Source: Phenylobacterium aquaticum (GTDB lineage: Bacteria; Pseudomonadota; Alphaproteobacteria; Caulobacterales; Caulobacteraceae). Taken from it: a DNA stretch of 17,388 nucleotides. Every line of letters begins with the position of its first letter. Within the stretch, counting starts at the first letter, position 1. The position numbers and the translations under genes were made by a program. Below are positions 13,617-17,388 of the stretch, one piece after another. A model generated the notes under the pieces. That model was given only the letters and a program-made list of their open reading frames with translations, had not been told where the DNA came from and made no database searches. The stretch is taken from NCBI RefSeq assembly GCF_947378715.1, contig NZ_CANCLE010000081.1, positions 1-17,388 of the forward strand, in the 5' to 3' direction.

Positions 13617-14114
13617 TCAGGCGGGCACGAACTTCAAGGCGACGCCGTTGTTGCAATAACGCAGGCCGGTCGGCGCCGGGCCGTCGTTGAACACGTGGCC
13701 CTGGTGGCTCAGGCACTGGGCGCAATGATATTCGGTGCGCCGCATGCCCAGGGTGGAATCGGTTTTGGTGTCGATGGCGCCGGGTATGGCGCGGAAGAAG
13801 CTCGGCCAGCCGGTGCCGCTGTCATACTTCGTGTCGGACTTGAACAGCGGCAGGGCGCAGCCCAGGCAGACGAAGGCGCCCTTGCGGTGCTCGCCCAGCA
13901 GAGGGCTGGCGCCGGGGCGCTCCGTCCCCTCCTCCCGCATGACCGCGTAGCTCATGGGCGGCAGCCGCTTGCGCCACTCGTCTGGGGTCACTTTGCGCCA
14001 GGTCGAATTGGCATAGGCGTCTGCGGCCAGGGCGAGCCCCGGGACAGCGGCGGCCAGGGCGAAGGCGGACGAGATCAGATGGCGGCGGCTGAGGCCGGGA
14101 GGATGAGTGCGCAT
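13617..14114 (-). CDS. msrB: Exported peptide-methionine (R)-S-oxide reductase MsrB
   Basis: The 165-residue protein reduces the R epimer of methionine sulfoxide in proteins. The MsrB domain (about 38-165) shows two zinc-binding pairs, CLGC (83-86) and CAQC (131-134), the block KYDSGTGWPSF (96-106), GHVFNDGP (139-146) and catalytic Cys154 in RYCNNGVALKF. The resolving Cys of some family members is not evident, so thioredoxin may act directly. Residues 1-31 form a signal peptide: SRRHLI (9-14) resembles a twin-arginine motif, followed by a hydrophobic stretch ending ALA. This implies action in the periplasm. The ATG 14112-14114 has no clear ribosome binding site but is the only start that gives the signal. 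The phosphatase gene follows after 14 bp. Confidence 0.93.
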   Translation of the reverse strand: MRTHPPGLSRRHLISSAFALAAAVPGLALAADAYANSTWRKVTPDEWRKRLPPMSYAVMREEGTERPGASPLLGEHRKGAFVCLGCALPLFKSDTKYDSGTGWPSFFRAIPGAIDTKTDSTLGMRRTEYHCAQCLSHQGHVFNDGPAPTGLRYCNNGVALKFVPA

Positions 14115-14166
14115 GTTGTGATGTACGGTCCGATCCGCGGAAAGGTTACATCCTGCGCCGACATTT

Positions 14167-14604
14167 TCAGGGCCGCCAGACGTAGAGCACGTCCGGCTCC
14201 TTCTCCATATTTGTGGAGCCGTCGGTCTCGATCTCCATGACGAAGCCGCGTTTCTCGTAGAAGGCCCGTGCGCGGGTGTTCTTCTGGAAGGTCCAGAGCC
14301 TGCGCTCCGCGCCGTTTTCCATGGCCTTGTCCAGCAAGGCCGGCCCCAGGCCCCGGCCCTGGTGGTCGGGATGAATGAACAGATGCTCCACCCAACCCGG
14401 CTTGAAAGCGACATAGCCGCAGATCACCCCGCCCTCCTCCCAGACCCAGGTCTCGGTCTCGACCATCAGGTGGTCACGAAACCAGGCCAGGTCCTGCTCG
14501 GGGGTATGGAGGTCGGGTAGAAAGGTCAGCGACGTGCGCACCGTGAGCCGGTGCAGGCGCGCGATCTCGCCGGCTTGCGACAGGTCAGCGCGCCTCAGGC
14601 TCAC
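14167..14604 (-). CDS. GNAT-family N-acetyltransferase
   Basis: The 145-residue protein is a single GNAT domain: an N-terminal strand SLRRADLSQAGEIARLH, the central strand VICGYVAF (60-67), the acetyl-CoA pyrophosphate-binding motif HPDHQGRGLG (78-87), and the C-terminal RARAFYEKRGF (111-121). It transfers an acetyl group from acetyl-CoA to an amine; the acceptor is unknown. The start is GTG 14602-14604, overlapping the argC TGA as GTGA, so translation is coupled to argC. The small size does not exclude a short N-acetylglutamate synthase, which would fit the arginine pathway, but the sequence looks like a generic GNAT and I do not claim that role. Confidence 0.9.
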   Translation of the reverse strand: MSLRRADLSQAGEIARLHRLTVRTSLTFLPDLHTPEQDLAWFRDHLMVETETWVWEEGGVICGYVAFKPGWVEHLFIHPDHQGRGLGPALLDKAMENGAERRLWTFQKNTRARAFYEKRGFVMEIETDGSTNMEKEPDVLYVWRP

Positions 14605-15581
14605 AGGCCTGTCGCCTCGGGCAGGCCCAGCATGATGTTGAGGTTCTGCACCGCCGCGCCGGACGCCCCCTTGCCCAGGTTGTCCAGCTGGGCGACCAGG
14701 CGGGCCTGGCCGCGATCGTCATTGCCGAACACATAGAGCTTCATGCGGTTGGTGCCGTTCAGCGCCTGGGGATCCAGGTCGGCGACATAGCCGGCGGCCC
14801 CTGCCCTGGCCTTCTGCAGCGCGACGCACTCCTCGGCGCTGGCGACGGTGACGAAGGCCTCGCCCCGATAGGTGTCGGCCAGGGCCTCGCGCAGGTCGGC
14901 TGACTTCGGCTTGCCCGGCAGGGCCCAGAGCGGCAGGGGGACCTCGACGATCATTCCCTGGGCGAAGCGCCCGACCGAGGGCGAGAACAGCGGCGGATGG
15001 TCGAAGCCGCCAAACACCCTCATCTCCGGCAGGTGCTTGTGCTGCAGGTTCACCCCATAGGGGCGATAGGCGTCGTCAGTGCCGGCGGGCGCGGCTTGAC
15101 CTTCGAATTCCTCGATCAGCCCCTTGCCGCCGCCGGAATAGCCGGAGACGCCGTGGACTGTGATCGGCCAGTCTGCAGGGACCAGGTCTTCCTCGGTCAG
15201 GGGCCGCATAAGGGCGGTGAAGCCGGTGGCCCAGCAGCCGGGATTGCTGACCAGCCGCGCTTTGCGGATGGCCGCCCGCTGGTCGCGGTCCATCTCGGCG
15301 AAGCCATAGGCCCAGCCCGCCGCCGTACGGTGCGCGGAAGAGGCGTCGATAACCTTGACCGTGTTCGAGGTGATCAGGCCGACCGCCTCCTTGGCCGCAT
15401 CGTCGGGCAGGCACAGGATCACCGCGTCGGCGCCGTTCAGCAGCTCGGCGCGGGCGGCGGCGTCCTTGCGCCGGGCCGGATCGATGGAGACGATCTTCAG
15501 GTCCGACCGACCCTCCAGGCGCTGGCGGATCTGCAGGCCCGTGGTGCCGGCCTCGCCGTCGATGAAAACGCTGTGGGTCAT
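14601..15581 (-). CDS. argC: N-acetyl-gamma-glutamyl-phosphate reductase, type 2
   Basis: The 326-residue enzyme reduces N-acetylglutamyl-5-phosphate to the semialdehyde with NADPH, the third step of arginine synthesis. It belongs to the short type 2 form: nucleotide-binding GEAGTTG (9-15), LCLPDDAAKEAV (56-67), SSAHR (81-85), SNPGCWATG (112-120) with catalytic Cys116, GVSGYSGGGKG and the C-terminal FGNDDRGQARL with NLGKGASGAAVQNLN. The start is ATG 15579-15581. It lies 40 bp after the rplM-rpsI terminator hairpin on the same strand, so either it has its own promoter in that short space or it depends on read-through. The GNAT gene overlaps its end by 4 bp. Confidence 0.97.
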   Translation of the reverse strand: MTHSVFIDGEAGTTGLQIRQRLEGRSDLKIVSIDPARRKDAAARAELLNGADAVILCLPDDAAKEAVGLITSNTVKVIDASSAHRTAAGWAYGFAEMDRDQRAAIRKARLVSNPGCWATGFTALMRPLTEEDLVPADWPITVHGVSGYSGGGKGLIEEFEGQAAPAGTDDAYRPYGVNLQHKHLPEMRVFGGFDHPPLFSPSVGRFAQGMIVEVPLPLWALPGKPKSADLREALADTYRGEAFVTVASAEECVALQKARAGAAGYVADLDPQALNGTNRMKLYVFGNDDRGQARLVAQLDNLGKGASGAAVQNLNIMLGLPEATGL

Positions 15582-15620
15582 GGTGCGGATCCCGGAACGA
15601 AAAGCAGATGCCAGATAGCA

Positions 15621-15650
15621 GAAAGGGCGCCTCGGTTTCCCGAAGCGCCC
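15621..15650 (-). terminator. Intrinsic terminator of the rplM-rpsI operon
   Basis: On the minus strand an 11-bp stem (GGGCGCTTCGG with CCGAGGCGCCC, one G-U pair) closes a GAAA tetraloop and is followed by TTTC. It lies 28 bp after the rpsI stop codon. It is the clearest intrinsic terminator in the window, though its T-tract is short. Confidence 0.8.
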
Positions 15651-15678
15651 CGTCCAAACGCGAGTTGTCGCGCGCGGT

Positions 15679-16155
15679 TTAGCGCTTCGAGAACTGGAAG
15701 CTGCGTCGAGCCTTCGCCTTGCCGTACTTCTTCCGCTCGACCACGCGGCTGTCGCGGGTCAGGAAGCCGTGCGGCTTCAGCACCGGGCGCAGGCCCGGCT
15801 CATAATAGGTCAGGGCCTTGGACAGGCCGTGACGGATCGCGCCGGCCTGGCCGGACAGGCCGGAGCCCTCGACCGAGACGGTGACGTCGAACTGACCCAG
15901 GCGGTCGGTGACCTCCAGGGGCTGGGCGATCATCATGCGCAGCACGGGGCGGGCGAAATAGACTTCCTGGTCGCGACCATTGATCGTGATCTTGCCCTTG
16001 CCGGGCTTGATCCAGACCTTGGCGATCGCGTTCTTGCGCTTGCCGGTCGCATAGGCGCGGCCTTGGGCGTCGATCTTGGGTTCGCGCGACGCCGCATCGG
16101 GTTGCGGGTTCGACGAGAGGCTTTGCAGGGCCTCGAAGCCTTGAGATTCGGACAT
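15679..16155 (-). CDS. rpsI: 30S ribosomal protein S9
   Basis: The 158-residue protein is S9 (uS9). The conserved body starts near residue 34 (AYATGKRKNAIAKVW) and contains PGKGKITING (51-60) and GLSGQAGAIRHGLSKAL. The Lys/Arg-rich tail VERKKYGKAKARRSFQFSKR reaches the P-site in the 30S subunit. The roughly 33-residue N-terminal extension is usual in alphaproteobacteria. It starts 5 bp after the rplM stop codon, and the GGAG used for initiation lies in the last codons of rplM, so the two are co-translated. Confidence 0.98.
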   Translation of the reverse strand: MSESQGFEALQSLSSNPQPDAASREPKIDAQGRAYATGKRKNAIAKVWIKPGKGKITINGRDQEVYFARPVLRMMIAQPLEVTDRLGQFDVTVSVEGSGLSGQAGAIRHGLSKALTYYEPGLRPVLKPHGFLTRDSRVVERKKYGKAKARRSFQFSKR

Positions 16156-16160
16156 CTGGC

Positions 16161-16634
16161 TTACTTGCTCCGCACGTTCTTGGTGTTCAGGGCCGAGAAG
16201 GCGATGCTCTCGGGGCTCTGGGCCTCATGCGGATGCTCGGCGCTGTTATAGATGCGCAGGTGCGTCAGCTGCTTGCGGGCCAGCGGGCTTTCCTTCGGCA
16301 GCATGCGTTCCACGGCCTTTTCCAGCACGCGTTCCGGATACTTGCCGTCCAGGATCTTCCCGGCGGTGCGTTCCTTGACGCCGCCCGGGTGACCGGTGTG
16401 CCAGTAATAGATCTTGTCGGTCAGCTTCTTGCCGGTGAACTTCACCTTGTGCGCGTTGACGACGACGACGAAGTCGCCGCAATCGACGTTCGGGGTGTAG
16501 TCAGGGCGGTGCTTGCCGCGAAGGCGCATGGCGATGAACGAGGCGAGACGGCCGACAACGGCGTTCTCAGCGTCGATCACGATCCACTTCTTCTCGACGT
16601 CGGCGGGCTTCAGGGAAGCCGTCGTCTTCTGCAT
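16161..16634 (-). CDS. rplM: 50S ribosomal protein L13
   Basis: The 157-residue protein is L13 (uL13), an early-assembly protein that binds 23S rRNA. Visible blocks are VEKKWIVIDAENAVVGRLAS, RLRGKHRPDYTP, NAHKVKFTGKKLTDKIYYWH, HPGGVKERTA and PERVLEKAVERMLP, all typical. The ATG at 16632-16634 gives the start MQKTTASLKPADVEKKW, which fits alphaproteobacterial L13. A GTG at 16659-16661 in the same frame would add nine residues but sits inside a hairpin stem. It is the first gene of the rplM-rpsI operon, preceded by a strong promoter and a small hairpin. In E. coli L13 represses its own operon; whether this leader does the same is unknown. Confidence 0.97.
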   Translation of the reverse strand: MQKTTASLKPADVEKKWIVIDAENAVVGRLASFIAMRLRGKHRPDYTPNVDCGDFVVVVNAHKVKFTGKKLTDKIYYWHTGHPGGVKERTAGKILDGKYPERVLEKAVERMLPKESPLARKQLTHLRIYNSAEHPHEAQSPESIAFSALNTKNVRSK

Positions 16635-16658
16635 GGGAACGGGTCCGTAGGTTGTATT

Positions 16659-16675
16659 CACGGGAGGTCCCCGTG
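16659..16675 (-). promoter_or_regulatory. Leader hairpin upstream of rplM
   Basis: CACGGG (16659-16664) and CCCGTG (16670-16675) form a perfect 6-bp stem with a 5-nt loop, 24 nt upstream of the chosen rplM ATG and within the predicted transcript. The alternative GTG start lies in the stem. It is a candidate element for translational autocontrol by L13, by analogy with E. coli only. Confidence 0.4.
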
Positions 16676-16688
16676 ATCAGAGGCGCGG

Positions 16689-16717
16689 CGGATACGACAC
16701 CACAAAGCGGGTGTCAA
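16689..16717 (-). promoter_or_regulatory. Promoter of the rplM-rpsI operon
   Basis: On the minus strand a perfect TTGACA (16712-16717) is followed after 17 bp by TATCCG (16689-16694). The start site would be near 16682, giving a leader of about 48 nt to the rplM ATG. This is the best sigma-70-type promoter in the window, as expected for a ribosomal protein operon. Confidence 0.75.
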
Positions 16718-16729
16718 TCGACAGATGCG

Positions 16730-16767
16730 CGGAAATCTCGCAAACCCTTACACCGCAACGATTTCCG
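16730..16767. repeat. Inverted repeat upstream of the rplM promoter
   Basis: Arms CGGAAATC (16730-16737) and GATTTCCG (16760-16767) are perfect 8-bp inverted copies separated by 22 bp. They begin 12 bp upstream of the -35 hexamer and lie 28 bp after the heme A synthase stop codon. They could be an operator or a weak transcript-end hairpin for the upstream gene; the loop is long for a terminator and there is no T-run. Confidence 0.4.
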
Positions 16768-16795
16768 GTGATAGGTAATATGATACCGCGTCGCG

Positions 16796-17388
16796 TCAGA
16801 GCCGGCGGACGCGCCAGGTGAAGGTGGCGGCGAGCGCCAGGACCAGGGCGGCCATCACCTGGTGCGCCATGCCGAGCGCGATCGGCACGTGGGTCATGAG
16901 GGTGGCCACGCCCAGACAGGCCTGAAGCCCCACCGCGCCGGCCACCAGGACCGCGAGGGTCTTGGCCTCTGGCGCCAGTTCGCGGGCGCGGCGGGCGGCC
17001 ACGGCCACGAAGATCGCCACGCCCAGCAGCAGATAGGCGGTCAGGCGATGATGCAGTTGAACCGCAGCCTGGCTGTGGGCCAGGGTCGCCCAGAGGCTCG
17101 TCCCGGCATAGTCCTTGGGGAACAGCGCCCCGTTCATCATCGGCCAGTCGTTATAGACCAGCCCGGCGTCATTGCCGGCCACCAGGGCGCCAAGCAGGAT
17201 CTGGAGGAAAATCAATCCCATCAGGCCGAAGGCATAGCTGATCCAGGGGGTCTGGGCCTTGACCCGCGGCGCGCCGGCCCAGGCGTCCAGCGCCGTCCAG
17301 ACCAGGGCCGCCAGCAGGATGAAGGCCAGGCCGAGATGGGTCGCCAAGCGTTCCGGCGCGACGGAGACGCGGCCGGCAAGGCCACTGG
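16796..17388 (-). CDS. ctaA: Heme A synthase (COX15/CtaA), C-terminal part (5' end outside window)
   Basis: The frame is open to the window edge and ends in TGA at 16796-16798, giving about 197 residues from the second half of the protein. Family marks in order are SGLAGRVSVAPERLATHLGLA with a heme-ligand His, GALVAGNDAGLVYNDWPMMNG, a loop to HSQAAVQLHHRLTAYLLLG with a second His, and THVPIALGMAHQVMAA with a third. Four to five hydrophobic helices alternate with these. The enzyme oxidises the methyl group of heme O to the formyl group of heme A for cytochrome c oxidase, in the inner membrane. This is the larger alphaproteobacterial/mitochondrial type. A TTG at 17345-17347 could look like a start but family similarity clearly continues upstream of it. 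Confidence 0.94.
   Translation of the reverse strand, partial: SGLAGRVSVAPERLATHLGLAFILLAALVWTALDAWAGAPRVKAQTPWISYAFGLMGLIFLQILLGALVAGNDAGLVYNDWPMMNGALFPKDYAGTSLWATLAHSQAAVQLHHRLTAYLLLGVAIFVAVAARRARELAPEAKTLAVLVAGAVGLQACLGVATLMTHVPIALGMAHQVMAALVLALAATFTWRVRRL

Noticed and set aside
1..17388. Possible mobile element, prophage, CRISPR array or defence island
   Set aside because: No transposase, integrase, terminal repeats, repeat-spacer array or defence domain is seen, and coding style is uniform across the window; the tRNA genes show no attachment-site duplication.

Overview
This window is ordinary chromosomal DNA from a GC-rich alphaproteobacterium, most likely a member of the Caulobacterales (Caulobacter/Phenylobacterium type). 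Evidence for this: an NDUFS4-like complex I accessory subunit, a COX15-type heme A synthase, a class I PHA synthase, a type 2 (short) ArgC placed directly after rplM-rpsI, an S9 protein with an N-terminal extension, and a protein with two cold-shock domains. I see no mobile element, phage gene, CRISPR array or defence cassette, and no broken gene. Most genes lie on the minus strand; the plus-strand genes are the aldehyde dehydrogenase end, the DUF2087 gene and phaC.

Layout. 1-1040: the 3' end of an aldehyde dehydrogenase gene, a hairpin, then a DUF2087 protein. 1070-1610: tRNA-Arg(UCU), the complex I NDUFS4-like gene and tRNA-Pro(UGG), closely packed on the minus strand. 1669-2924: a two-gene unit (glutaminyl-peptide cyclotransferase lipoprotein, then a PaaI-like hotdog thioesterase) joined by a GTGA overlap. 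2999-3968: a double cold-shock-domain protein, a 250-bp upstream region with a phased repeat and two hairpins, and tRNA-Glu(UUC) with a good promoter. 4025-9346: a tight minus-strand operon read in the order alaC, hom, glpX, recJ (alanine/pyruvate transamination, threonine/methionine branch, gluconeogenesis, DNA repair), with a promoter candidate at 9396-9424. 9459-12108: a small proline-ending lipoprotein gene divergent from phaC. 12105-14114: three minus-strand genes, read in the order secreted MsrB, an atypical histidine phosphatase, and a lipoprotein with C-terminal membrane helices; the last converges on phaC with overlapping stop codons. 14167-15581: argC with a translationally coupled GNAT acetyltransferase. 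15621-16717: the rplM-rpsI ribosomal operon with a clear promoter and a clear terminator. 16796-17388: the 3' end of the heme A synthase gene.

The items most worth a second look are the histone-H1-like basic tail on PhaC, the histidine phosphatase whose RHG motif reads T-H-P, the unrecognised lipoprotein/multi-helix protein convergent with phaC, and the upstream regions of the cold-shock and rplM genes. I do not see convincing evidence for a new multi-gene system; most of the window is housekeeping.
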